From JAFGPL01 sp046485045 (GTDB taxonomy: Bacteria > Bacteroidota > Bacteroidia > Bacteroidales > UBA10428), in NCBI GenBank assembly GCA_046485045.1, contig JAWOHT010000058.1, positions 1 through 27,806 on the forward strand: a stretch of DNA of 27,806 nt, written 5' to 3'. Both the position numbers and the translations under genes were made by a program. Position 1 is the first letter of the stretch. Every line of letters begins with the position of its first letter. The notes below the pieces were generated by a model that was not told where the DNA came from, searched no databases, and saw nothing but the letters and a program-made list of their open reading frames with translations. Of this stretch, positions 17,653-24,909 are shown piece by piece.

Positions 17653-17660
17653 CAAATTTA
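17653..17660 (-). promoter_or_regulatory. Putative -7 promoter element for cca
   Basis: Read on the minus strand the sequence is TAAATTTG, an exact match to the Bacteroidota -7 consensus TAnnTTTG, 19 bp before the annotated cca start. No clear TTTG -33 box is seen. If transcription begins about 7 nt downstream, the leader is about 13 nt to M1 or 28 nt to M6. Confidence 0.5.
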
Positions 17661-17769
17661 CAATTATTTCAACTTTTCACTCAGTTATTGGTTTATTTTG
17701 TATTAAGGAACGATTTTTGATATATAAATATATAGATATATAATTTTATAAATAAAAAATGCATAAATT

Positions 17770-18144
17770 ATGAATACCATGTTAGAACATTTGACAAAAG
17801 AAACATTCAAGCAGAAAATATTCAATTTTGACGCGAACAAAGAGTGGAAGTTCGAAGGTGAAAAGCCCGCACTCATCGATTTTTATGCCGACTGGTGTAT
17901 GCCCTGTAAAATGGTAGCCCCTATTCTTGAAGAACTGTCTGAAGATTATAAGGGGAAGGTTGACATTTATAAGATCAACACTGAGGAAGAACAGGAATTG
18001 TCTGCTATATTCGGCGTTCAGAGTATTCCATCACTGTTGTTCATTCCAAAAGAAGGGCAACCCCAGATGGCAATGGGGGCTTTGCCGAAAGATACTTTTA
18101 TAAAGGCGTTTAAAGACGTACTGAATGTTGAAAAAACCAATTAA
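17770..18144 (+). CDS. Thioredoxin with CMPC active site
   Basis: A 124-residue cytoplasmic thioredoxin. The fold is complete: PALIDFYADWCMPCKMVAPI with redox cysteines 43 and 46, VDIYKINTEEEQEL, and FGVQSIPSL with the cis-proline P87. No signal peptide is seen. The dipeptide between the cysteines is Met-Pro instead of the usual Gly-Pro. The residue between the cysteines tunes redox potential in this family, so a shift in potential or partner choice is possible. It stands alone between divergent cca and a terminator. The 69-nt leader is almost pure A/T. It is otherwise an ordinary TrxA-like protein. Confidence 0.93.
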   Translation: MNTMLEHLTKETFKQKIFNFDANKEWKFEGEKPALIDFYADWCMPCKMVAPILEELSEDYKGKVDIYKINTEEEQELSAIFGVQSIPSLLFIPKEGQPQMAMGALPKDTFIKAFKDVLNVEKTN

Positions 18145-18241
18145 TACCGTTCATTACTGATAATGGAGATTCTCTGTTTAACCAGCAATACTGGTTTTAA
18201 AATATTTTTTTAATTTACAGATATTTAAGCATATAACTATT

Positions 18242-18268
18242 AAGCCGGTAAAAAAACCGGCTTTTTTT
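18242..18268 (+). terminator. Rho-independent terminator after thioredoxin
   Basis: AAGCCGG (18242-18248) pairs with CCGGCTT (18257-18263) around an A-rich loop, followed by a run of T to 18268. It lies about 100 bp after the thioredoxin stop and separates that gene from the riboswitch unit. Confidence 0.88.
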
Positions 18269-18291
18269 ATTTATTGAAATAAAAAAACGCT

Positions 18292-18299
18292 TAATTTTG
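18292..18299 (+). promoter_or_regulatory. Putative -7 promoter element for the riboswitch/TonB receptor unit
   Basis: TAATTTTG matches TAnnTTTG exactly. It lies between the thioredoxin terminator and the TPP aptamer, and predicts a start near 18306, just before the aptamer's P1 stem. The -33 region has no good TTTG at normal spacing. Confidence 0.6.
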
Positions 18300-18308
18300 T
18301 CATCAACT

Positions 18309-18395
18309 TCACTAAGGGGGTGCCTTAATATTACGGGCTGAGATTATACCCTTAGAACCTGCACCGGGTAATGCCGGCGAAGGGAAGAGTGGCAG
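18309..18395 (+). ncRNA. TPP (THI-box) riboswitch
   Basis: The conserved THI-box core is unmistakable: GGGGGTGCC (18316-18324), GGGCTGAGA (18335-18343), ACCCTTAGAACCTG (18348-18361) and GGGTAATGCCGGCGAAGGGAA (18366-18386, core only). CACT (18310-18313) can pair with AGTG (18388-18391) to close P1. It is a thiamine-pyrophosphate-binding leader RNA located 49 nt before a TonB-dependent receptor gene. Downstream are two overlapping alternative hairpins, GGCAG/CTGCC (18391-18408) and TGAGG/CCTCA (18396-18411), without a T tract. This suggests control of translation or message stability instead of termination. High TPP would be expected to lower expression of the receptor. Confidence 0.96.
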
Positions 18396-18439
18396 TGAGG
18401 ATGCTGCCTCATAGTTTATAAACTTAATACATTAAAATT

Positions 18440-20905
18440 ATGAAGCGGGTATTATTTTTACTTGCATCGTTGTTGCTATTCGCACAACTGCAAGCACAAT
18501 TTTCTATCTATGGTAAAGTCCTGGGCCCCGAATCTGAAAAGCTTACAGGGGCGAGCATTATCCTAAAAGATTCTTACCGGGGAACAGTTTCCGGGCACGA
18601 TGGCAGTTTTAAGCTCTCAAATCTTAAACGGGGCAGTTACACCCTGGTTGTCTCATTTCTTGGGTACGAAACCGTTGAATTATCGGTGCAAATCGTAAAA
18701 GATGAATACCTGGAAATCCTGATGAATGAATCTCAACTAATTGGAGATGATATAATTATTAAAGGAACCAGGGCCGAAAACAAAACACCTTCAACCTACA
18801 GCTCTGTTAGTAAAGATGAAATCGAAAAAATTAATTTTGGCCAGGATCTGCCGGTATTGCTAAACGGGATGACTTCGGTGATTGCAACAACAGATGCCGG
18901 CAACGGGGTGGGTTATACCGGCATGCGCATAAGAGGAACAGATATCAACCGTATTAATGTTACAATTAACGGCATCCCCTATAACGATGCCGAGTCACAT
19001 GGGGCTTTCTGGGTTGATCTTCCCGATTTCGCATCGTCTGTAGAAAATATCCAGGTACAACGGGGGGTAGGTACTTCTTCGAACGGTGCAGCAGCCTTCG
19101 GGGCTTCGGTTAACCTGCAGACCAGCAATATTTCTGTTGAACCTTATGTACAGGCCGATCTCGGCTTTGGCTCTTTTAATACATTTAAAACTAACGTGTC
19201 TTTCGGCACAGGGCTGTTAAAAAACAAATTCACGTTTGACGGAAGGTTGTCAAAAATCTCTTCCGATGGTTTTGTAGACAGGGCATGGGCCGACCTTAAA
19301 TCTTTTTATGCAACAGCAGGCTATTACACCGGAAAAACAATTGTAAAACTGTATGTTTTTTCAGGACTTGAAGAGACTTACCAGGCTTGGAACGGTGTAC
19401 CGAAAGCAAGGCTGAACAACGATTCGGCAGGCATGGCAGAAAATATCTCAGGAAACGGGCTGAATGATGAACAGGCTCAAAACCTGCTGAACTCAGACAA
19501 CAGAACCTATAACCTGTACACCTATTCCAACCAGATAGACCATTATCAGCAGTCGCACTACCAATTGCATTTTTCACATCAGGTAAATAACAACCTTCTT
19601 TTTAATTCGGCCCTGCACTACACCAAAGGACGCGGTTATTACGAAGATTTTAAATACAATAAAAAATTCTCTGATTACGGGTTAAACAGTGCCATTAACG
19701 GCAACGATACAATTAGAAGAACCGATTTAATACAAAGAAAATGGCTCGACAACGATTTTTACGGGTTGGTTTCCAATGTTATTTTTACAAAAGAACGGTT
19801 TAACATTACCCTGGGAGGGGGAGCGAACCGTTATGTCGGCGATCATTTCGGGCATATTATCTGGGCTGAATATAATTCAGGGTTTGACAAAGACCACGAA
19901 TGGTATAACGGCACAGGCGACAAATACGATTTTAATATATATGCAAAAATAGATGTGGCTGTTTCCCAGGGGTTGAACCTCTACGGCGATATTCAATACA
20001 GGGGTATACGCTACGGTATATCGGGAATTGATGACGACTTAAGGGACATTACCATGAAAGGGCTTGATTTTGATTTTCTTAATCCCAAGTTTGGAGTTTA
20101 CTATCAACTCAGTGATTACCAAAACCTCTATGCCTCTTTTGCTGTTGCGCACCGAGAGCCTAACAGGTCGAATTATATTGATGCCCCGGACGGCAATGTA
20201 CCAACCCGCGAAATCCTTTACGACCTTGAAGCTGGCTACAAACTGAACCTCGATAATTTAAAGGTAAGTTTCAATCTTTATAATATGTATTACACAGACC
20301 AACTTGTACTGACAGGAGAGATCAACGATGTTGGCAATGCCATAATGGTGAATGTGCCAGAAAGCTTCCGCAGGGGAATTGAGGCTTCGGGCGAAATAAA
20401 AATTACAAAAAAAATGTTCTGGAACGGTAATATTACACTGAGCAAAAACAAAATAAAAGAATTCACAGAATATGTTGATAACTGGAGTTACTGGGATGAC
20501 CCGGAAAGTCAGCCTTACCAGTATTCAAAATACCTTGGCACCACCGATCTCTCATTTTCACCCGAATTGGTTGCAGCCAGCACGTTGAACATTATGCCTG
20601 TCAACAACCTTGGCTTGAGCCTTATCAGTAAATATGTCGGCAGGCAGTTTATAGATAACACCTCCTCTGCAGAGCGAAGTATTAACCCTTACCTGGTTAA
20701 TAATTTCTACCTTCATTACAAAGTAAGCAGCGGAAAAATTGGTGAAATAACCCTGAAACTTATGATTAATAATATATTTAATGAAGAATACGAAACCAAT
20801 GCCTGGGTTTACAGGTACTATTATAGTGACCGGCATTATGCACTCGACGGATATTTTCCACAGGCAGGTATTAACTATATGGCAGCTATAAGCTGGAGGT
20901 TTTAA
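18440..20905 (+). CDS. TonB-dependent outer-membrane receptor under TPP riboswitch (putative thiamine transporter)
   Basis: An 821-residue outer-membrane receptor. Residues 1-19 are a signal peptide ending QLQAQ. About 22-95 is a carboxypeptidase-regulatory-like domain (FSIYGKVLGPESEKLTGAS, VVSFLGYETVEL). The plug follows (GTRAENKTPSTYSSVSKDEI, MRIRGTDINRINVTINGIPY, VENIQVQRGVGTSSNGAAAF), and then a 22-strand-type barrel ending in the aromatic ISWRF. The riboswitch, with no other gene in the unit, ties it to thiamine or a precursor; TPP-regulated TonB receptors are known in Bacteroides. The substrate is thus inferred from regulation and not from the protein. The usual inner-membrane partner (PnuT) and salvage genes are not adjacent. 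A strong terminator lies at 21085-21116. Confidence 0.92.
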   Translation: MKRVLFLLASLLLFAQLQAQFSIYGKVLGPESEKLTGASIILKDSYRGTVSGHDGSFKLSNLKRGSYTLVVSFLGYETVELSVQIVKDEYLEILMNESQLIGDDIIIKGTRAENKTPSTYSSVSKDEIEKINFGQDLPVLLNGMTSVIATTDAGNGVGYTGMRIRGTDINRINVTINGIPYNDAESHGAFWVDLPDFASSVENIQVQRGVGTSSNGAAAFGASVNLQTSNISVEPYVQADLGFGSFNTFKTNVSFGTGLLKNKFTFDGRLSKISSDGFVDRAWADLKSFYATAGYYTGKTIVKLYVFSGLEETYQAWNGVPKARLNNDSAGMAENISGNGLNDEQAQNLLNSDNRTYNLYTYSNQIDHYQQSHYQLHFSHQVNNNLLFNSALHYTKGRGYYEDFKYNKKFSDYGLNSAINGNDTIRRTDLIQRKWLDNDFYGLVSNVIFTKERFNITLGGGANRYVGDHFGHIIWAEYNSGFDKDHEWYNGTGDKYDFNIYAKIDVAVSQGLNLYGDIQYRGIRYGISGIDDDLRDITMKGLDFDFLNPKFGVYYQLSDYQNLYASFAVAHREPNRSNYIDAPDGNVPTREILYDLEAGYKLNLDNLKVSFNLYNMYYTDQLVLTGEINDVGNAIMVNVPESFRRGIEASGEIKITKKMFWNGNITLSKNKIKEFTEYVDNWSYWDDPESQPYQYSKYLGTTDLSFSPELVAASTLNIMPVNNLGLSLISKYVGRQFIDNTSSAERSINPYLVNNFYLHYKVSSGKIGEITLKLMINNIFNEEYETNAWVYRYYYSDRHYALDGYFPQAGINYMAAISWRF

Positions 20906-21084
20906 TTTACAAAACCCCAAAAAATTGTTAAAAAGTGCTAAAAAAGTTCAAGATCACGAAACAAAATGATATTCACATTCGTTATAGTAGTAGTTGGGTT
21001 CATAGATTTTAGGTTTAGTTAGGTTAACAATAATTCTCAAAGGGTTTTCGTAAAATTTTTTAGGTTTAATTTTTTAGGGTTTTT
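20906..21084 (+). other. AT-rich intergenic stretch with AGGTTTA repeats; possible small RNA
   Basis: About 180 bp between the receptor stop and the terminator holds no open frame worth reporting. TTTTAGGTTTA occurs twice (21007-21017 and 21058-21068), with related TTAGGTTAA and TTAGGGTTT in between and after. It could be a long 3' untranslated region or a short RNA ending at the terminator. No TAnnTTTG promoter was seen in it. Confidence 0.3.
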
Positions 21085-21116
21085 ACCAGGGACGACAGAG
21101 TCCCTGGTTTTTTTTT
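21085..21116 (+). terminator. Strong Rho-independent terminator
   Basis: A 9-bp perfect stem, ACCAGGGAC (21085-21093) with GTCCCTGGT (21100-21108), a 6-nt loop, and T residues to 21116. It ends the receptor transcript 180 bp after the stop codon, or an RNA made from the gap. Confidence 0.92.
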
Positions 21117-21140
21117 ATAGAAGCAGCCATCAGGTTCTGT

Positions 21141-21353
21141 TTATTCATCTATGTCTTTATCAAGGCTGTTTAATATTTTTTCAATCTCAGATTCGGTTTC
21201 ATACAGTCGGCCCTTGCAAAATCTTATGAGCCCCGAGGCTTCCTTCACCAGCCTTGTAAGTTCATCAACATCCAGCTCCTCATGCTCAATCTTATTAAGA
21301 ATGTCTTCAATCTGAGAGACTGCCTCGTTGTAGGTAATCGTTTTTTTTGACAT
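21141..21353 (-). CDS. xseB: Exodeoxyribonuclease VII small subunit
   Basis: A 70-residue protein from M at 21353 (MSKKTITYNEA); an ATG three codons earlier is less likely. It has the XseB pattern: two antiparallel helices, ITYNEAVSQIEDILNKIEH then ELDVDELTRLVKEAS, and the family's LIRFCKGRLYETESEIEKIL. The small subunit binds XseA, the catalytic large subunit, in a complex that trims single-stranded DNA. The usual neighbour xseA is not in this window, although many Bacteroidota have the two genes side by side. A terminator on the same strand separates it from the floA unit, so it has its own promoter. Confidence 0.9.
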   Translation of the reverse strand: MSKKTITYNEAVSQIEDILNKIEHEELDVDELTRLVKEASGLIRFCKGRLYETESEIEKILNSLDKDIDE

Positions 21354-21440
21354 TATGAACAATTTATTTTCAGTGGTTTTTCAATAATATCTTAAATGTT
21401 CATCATTGTAAAATCATGATGTTAATCTCAGTATCATAAG

Positions 21441-21484
21441 AAAAATGCTCTTGCGCCCTGTTATGGCAGGCACAAAAGCATTTT
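21441..21484 (-). terminator. Terminator of the clpS-nfeD-floA unit
   Basis: On the minus strand a long imperfect stem with G-U pairs, AAAATGCTTTTGTGCCTG with CAGGGCGCAAGAGCATTTT, and a 6-nt loop is followed by T residues (A run 21441-21445 on the plus strand). It lies 35 bp after the floA stop. Confidence 0.8.
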
Positions 21485-21519
21485 ATAGCGTTCATTTAAA
21501 TGGCCTGATATTTACGCAA

Positions 21520-22503
21520 TTACTTTTTGCCTGTCGGTTTATCTGTTGATTTGGCAATAGAATCGCGCATCTGCGTATCGGCGTCAATGTTTTTAAGTTT
21601 ATAATAATCCATAATACCAAGGTTTCCTGAGCGGAATGCCTCTGCCATGGCGAGAGGTATCTGGGCCTCTGCTTCGATAACTTTGGCACGAGCCTCCTGG
21701 GCTTTGGCTTTCATTTCCTGTTCAAGCGCCACAGCCATAGCTCTTTTCTCTTCGGCTTTGGCCTGGGCAATATTCTTGTCTGCATTGGCCTGGTCCATCT
21801 GTAATACAGCGCCAATATTCTTTCCAACATCAATATCGGCAATGTCTATAGAAAGAATTTCAAAGGCCGTTCCTGCATCAAGCCCTTTATTCAGCACCAC
21901 TTTGGATATTGAATCGGGATTTTCGAGCACCTCTTTATGAGATATTGATGAACCGATAGATGAAACAATACCTTCGCCAACCCTGGCAAGAATAGTTTCT
22001 TCGCCTGCGCCCCCCACCAGCTGTTTGATGTTGGCACGAACGGTCACCCTGGCTTTTGCGATGAGCTGAATACCGTCTTTGGCCACTGCTGCTACAGGCG
22101 GGGTATTTATTACCTGGGGGTTAACCGACATTTGCACTGCTTCAAATACGTCGCGTCCGGCAAGGTCAATGGCGGTAGCCATTTTAAAGGACAAATCTAT
22201 ATTTGCTTTGGAAGCAGAAACAAGTGCATGAACGACTTTTTCCACATGACCCCCTGCCAGGTAATGCGCTTCAAGTTCATCGCGTTTAATCACTGCTATC
22301 CCTGCTTTGGTTGCCTCAATTAGCGCCCTTACGATAATAGATGGAGGAACTTTTCTCCAGCGCATGAAAATAAGTTGCAATAAAGATATCTTTATGCCCG
22401 AAACAAGCGCCTGAAACCATAATCCCAGTGGAACGAGGTAAAGAAAAAGCATTAACAGAATAATTGCACCAATAATGATAAAAATTGAATTTGCTGCTGC
22501 CAT
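21520..22503 (-). CDS. floA: Flotillin-like membrane microdomain protein FloA
   Basis: A 327-residue SPFH-domain protein. A short N-terminal membrane hairpin (SIFIIIGAIILLMLFLYLVP) is followed by SLLQLIFMRWRKVPPSIIV and by the SPFH core (DELEAHYLAGGHVEKVVHAL, MATAIDLAGRDVFEAVQMSV, GIQLIAKARVTVRANIKQLV, VGEGIVSSIGSS). A long Ala/Glu-rich coiled coil (AQAKAEEKRAMAVALEQEM) comes after. The length and this exact arrangement fit bacterial FloA. It organises membrane microdomains and recruits signalling and secretion proteins. It lies 6 bp after nfeD on the same strand, the standard partnership, and is the last gene of the clpS-nfeD-floA unit. Confidence 0.95.
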   Translation of the reverse strand: MAAANSIFIIIGAIILLMLFLYLVPLGLWFQALVSGIKISLLQLIFMRWRKVPPSIIVRALIEATKAGIAVIKRDELEAHYLAGGHVEKVVHALVSASKANIDLSFKMATAIDLAGRDVFEAVQMSVNPQVINTPPVAAVAKDGIQLIAKARVTVRANIKQLVGGAGEETILARVGEGIVSSIGSSISHKEVLENPDSISKVVLNKGLDAGTAFEILSIDIADIDVGKNIGAVLQMDQANADKNIAQAKAEEKRAMAVALEQEMKAKAQEARAKVIEAEAQIPLAMAEAFRSGNLGIMDYYKLKNIDADTQMRDSIAKSTDKPTGKK

Positions 22504-22509
22504 GATTGT

Positions 22510-22986
22510 TTATTTTAAGGGTTTAACGACTACATTTGTATTTTGAACCTTTATTATTTCCACTGCGGTATTTTCATCAACGAAACCATCAATTGATTTT
22601 GCCTCAACTATTTTGTCATTTATCAGTACGTTACCGATAGGAGCCAGCCTTGTTATTGCCTTGCCTCTGTCTCCAATTTTAAAAGTTTCATCGTGTTTTA
22701 TATCCACTGCTGCACCTTTAACATCCGATTCAAGTATCATCTTGTTCATGAATTTTGATTTTAGGGCGATGATCGTAAATACTATCAGAGCCGCTATGGT
22801 TGACAAAAGCACAATGTTACCGGTGGCAGCCCCGTGAGAATAATAGGCTGTAAAGACACCGCCCGCAAGGCATAAAAAACCCCCGATACCGGCAATGGTG
22901 ATCCCTGGAATAACAAGAAACTCCAACATTAGAAGACATATTCCCAAAAAAATCAATAAAACAATGGCTCCGATTGACATATTCAA
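22510..22986 (-). CDS. NfeD-like membrane protein
   Basis: A 158-residue short NfeD protein. Three hydrophobic segments fill residues 5-75 (AIVLLIFLGICLLMLEFLVI, TIAGIGGFLCLAGGVFTAYY, NIVLLSTIAALIVFTIIAL). A C-terminal OB-fold follows (IGDRGKAITRLAPIGNVLIN, then VDENTAVEIIKVQNTNVVV). It lacks the ClpP-class serine protease domain of long NfeD proteins. The gene sits 6 bp before floA and 9 bp after clpS. NfeD proteins are membrane partners of SPFH proteins, so it should work with FloA. Confidence 0.93.
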   Translation of the reverse strand: MNMSIGAIVLLIFLGICLLMLEFLVIPGITIAGIGGFLCLAGGVFTAYYSHGAATGNIVLLSTIAALIVFTIIALKSKFMNKMILESDVKGAAVDIKHDETFKIGDRGKAITRLAPIGNVLINDKIVEAKSIDGFVDENTAVEIIKVQNTNVVVKPLK

Positions 22987-22995
22987 AAATTAATA

Positions 22996-23283
22996 TTACT
23001 CTATTGTAGCATTCAAACCTCGTTCTATGAGTCCCAACCTGTAAGGCCGCAGCAGGTTAAAATTGCCTTTTTTGATATCGCATTTGCCTTTATAGTGCAC
23101 CAGAAATGTACACTGCTCAGCCTGAACAGTTTCCATCTCACATACTTCAATCAATGAGTCAATTACATAATCAAATGTATGTACTTCATCATTATGAAGA
23201 ATAAGGTGACGGGAATCCCCTGTCCCTGTGTTTGTAAACTCCTCAACCAAAGGCCTTGTCCTTATAATGTTCTTCTCTTTCAT
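22996..23283 (-). CDS. clpS: ClpS adaptor of the ClpAP/ClpCP protease
   Basis: A 95-residue N-end-rule adaptor. The core is intact: LILHNDEVHTFDYVIDSL with the N-degron-binding N31, D32 and E33, then AEQCTFLVHYKGKCDIKKG with H63, and the final RLGLIERGLNATIE. N31/D32/H63 correspond to the residues that hold the N-terminal amino acid of substrates in studied ClpS proteins. It delivers substrates with destabilising N termini to the Clp unfoldase. No clpA or clpC is adjacent; instead it leads the nfeD-floA unit with 9 bp to nfeD. A -7 element lies about 77 bp upstream. Confidence 0.9.
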   Translation of the reverse strand: MKEKNIIRTRPLVEEFTNTGTGDSRHLILHNDEVHTFDYVIDSLIEVCEMETVQAEQCTFLVHYKGKCDIKKGNFNLLRPYRLGLIERGLNATIE

Positions 23284-23359
23284 GCTGATGCTCTGTTCAA
23301 GTAGGTTAACAATTCTTTTAGCCAGAAGGTGATGCTTTATGCTTAAGTTTAAACGAAAA

Positions 23360-23367
23360 CAAAATTA
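23360..23367 (-). promoter_or_regulatory. Putative -7 promoter element for clpS-nfeD-floA
   Basis: On the minus strand the sequence is TAATTTTG, an exact TAnnTTTG, about 77 bp before clpS. No clear TTTG -33 box is seen. It would give a leader of about 70 nt. Confidence 0.5.
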
Positions 23368-23395
23368 AGAAATTTTCTATATTATACAGGCCCCG

Positions 23396-24817
23396 CTATA
23401 ACTTAATTTGGGTAAACTCAATTTGCCTGGCTTTGTCAACCGGAATTTGCCCGTTGTTAAAAAATGCCACTAAAAATGCATCGGGGTACCCATGTTGTTT
23501 TATTTTCGATAATGCCTCTTCAGCCTTCAATACCGAGCCGAACCTGCCGGCATAATATTTAAACATCCCTTGTGGCATAATCTCTTCAACACATACAGGG
23601 GTAATTCCGCCAAATGCAGTATTGGCTAATTTCTTGCTGAATACACCCAGTTGTATGTAATAAATCAAAGCCCCAGGCCCTGATTTTCTAAAGGGTATGG
23701 GGTGATAATCGTCATATGCAGGTACAGTGCCTATTGAAAATTCATTGAGCACATTAACATCACCGTTTTTACTTTCCTTAATTTTATTCTGATTGTTTTG
23801 AACGGGTGCGGTTTTTTCACCTTCAGGCATTTCGGCCGTTTTATACCTGTACACTTTAATCCCGTTAATTTCTTCTTTTAGCTCAATGAGAGTGCTTCTG
23901 TGATGAACAGTTTCGTTTGGCTTATCAGAAACCGGCTGTTCCTGCAACTGCCTGAAATATATATCGGCTTTGGCCTGGCTGGCGCCAGATTCTTTTTCGA
24001 GTGATGAAATCTCACCAAAAAGCTTTGTGCGTTCTTCCTGGCCTTCGGTCTCTTTGAGTTCTGCACGTTTGATCTTGGCCATCCGTTTTAACGAATCTGC
24101 TTCCAGTTGCAGTTGCAATGCACCCGACAGCGCATTATCATCAACCCCGACAGTGTTATGCCATGATTGGTTTAATGGTTCTGTAACGGCATTTTTTTCA
24201 TTTACTGCATTGGTTGCAAGGTCTGCAGACGAGGTTCCCTGGATTTCAGTCATGCTTTCCTTATGACTATCCAAATCATCTTTATTTGCACCTTTATCAA
24301 ATGAAATATTTTCTTTATCTGATTTCTCAGTGACAGATTTCAGCTTTTCACTTTGTCCCTTCTCTGCTTTTGCCAGCATATCTTTTGCCGCGAGCCTTTT
24401 AATTTCGGCTTTTTTCCCATCACTGATAAACCGTTTATAAGAACTTATTGCCTTTTCATATTCGGAATTTTGATAATATGCCTGCCCCAGATAAAACCAT
24501 GCATCGGCAGAATGACTCTTAACCGCGGCAAACCGAAGGTAATTGATCGCTTCACCGGTATTATCATCAAGTTCAACCATACATCTGCCAATGTAATATT
24601 GATAACCGGCATTCTGGGGAGAATTCTGGTATAGCCGGTTAAATGCATTAAGTGCACTCCTGTAGTCTTTGTTCTGAAAAAACGATTGTGCTGTTTTTTC
24701 AGCGTAAGCCAGATCGGTTTCCTGGGCTGTAATATGCCTGACAGTGCCCAATACAAGCCCGGCAATTAATATGATACATATGTTCTTGTTTCTCACAGGT
24801 AATAGGAAAATAGTCAT
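23396..24817 (-). CDS. Exported TPR and SPOR-domain protein
   Basis: A 473-residue envelope protein. Residues 1-32 are a signal peptide (ICIILIAGLVLGTVRHITAQ). TPR repeats follow to about 150 (AEKTAQSFFQNKDYRSALNA, YQYYIGRCMVELDDNTGEAI, AWFYLGQAYYQNSEYEKAIS). A low-complexity charged linker follows (about 155-370), with a coiled coil around AKIKRAELKETEGQEERTKL. The C terminus is SPOR-like (LIYYIQLGVFSKKLANTAFG, FKYYAGRFGSVLKAEEALSK, GYPDAFLVAF). SPOR domains bind denuded septal peptidoglycan, so a role at the division site or in cell-wall turnover is likely. It stands alone between clpS and the DUF5131 gene, with gaps of 112 and 92 bp. Confidence 0.88.
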   Translation of the reverse strand: MTIFLLPVRNKNICIILIAGLVLGTVRHITAQETDLAYAEKTAQSFFQNKDYRSALNAFNRLYQNSPQNAGYQYYIGRCMVELDDNTGEAINYLRFAAVKSHSADAWFYLGQAYYQNSEYEKAISSYKRFISDGKKAEIKRLAAKDMLAKAEKGQSEKLKSVTEKSDKENISFDKGANKDDLDSHKESMTEIQGTSSADLATNAVNEKNAVTEPLNQSWHNTVGVDDNALSGALQLQLEADSLKRMAKIKRAELKETEGQEERTKLFGEISSLEKESGASQAKADIYFRQLQEQPVSDKPNETVHHRSTLIELKEEINGIKVYRYKTAEMPEGEKTAPVQNNQNKIKESKNGDVNVLNEFSIGTVPAYDDYHPIPFRKSGPGALIYYIQLGVFSKKLANTAFGGITPVCVEEIMPQGMFKYYAGRFGSVLKAEEALSKIKQHGYPDAFLVAFFNNGQIPVDKARQIEFTQIKL

Positions 24818-24909
24818 AAAAACCTGAGCGCAAATTAATCCAAATTCATCAATAGAAAAAATTTAAACCGGAAATATCCCTCAATATGCATTTTTACTTG
24901 TACTTAAAA

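Noticed and set aside
21007..21085. Telomere-like TTTAGGG words
   Set aside because: There are only a few imperfect copies in AT-rich DNA before a terminator; nothing supports a telomeric or replication role.
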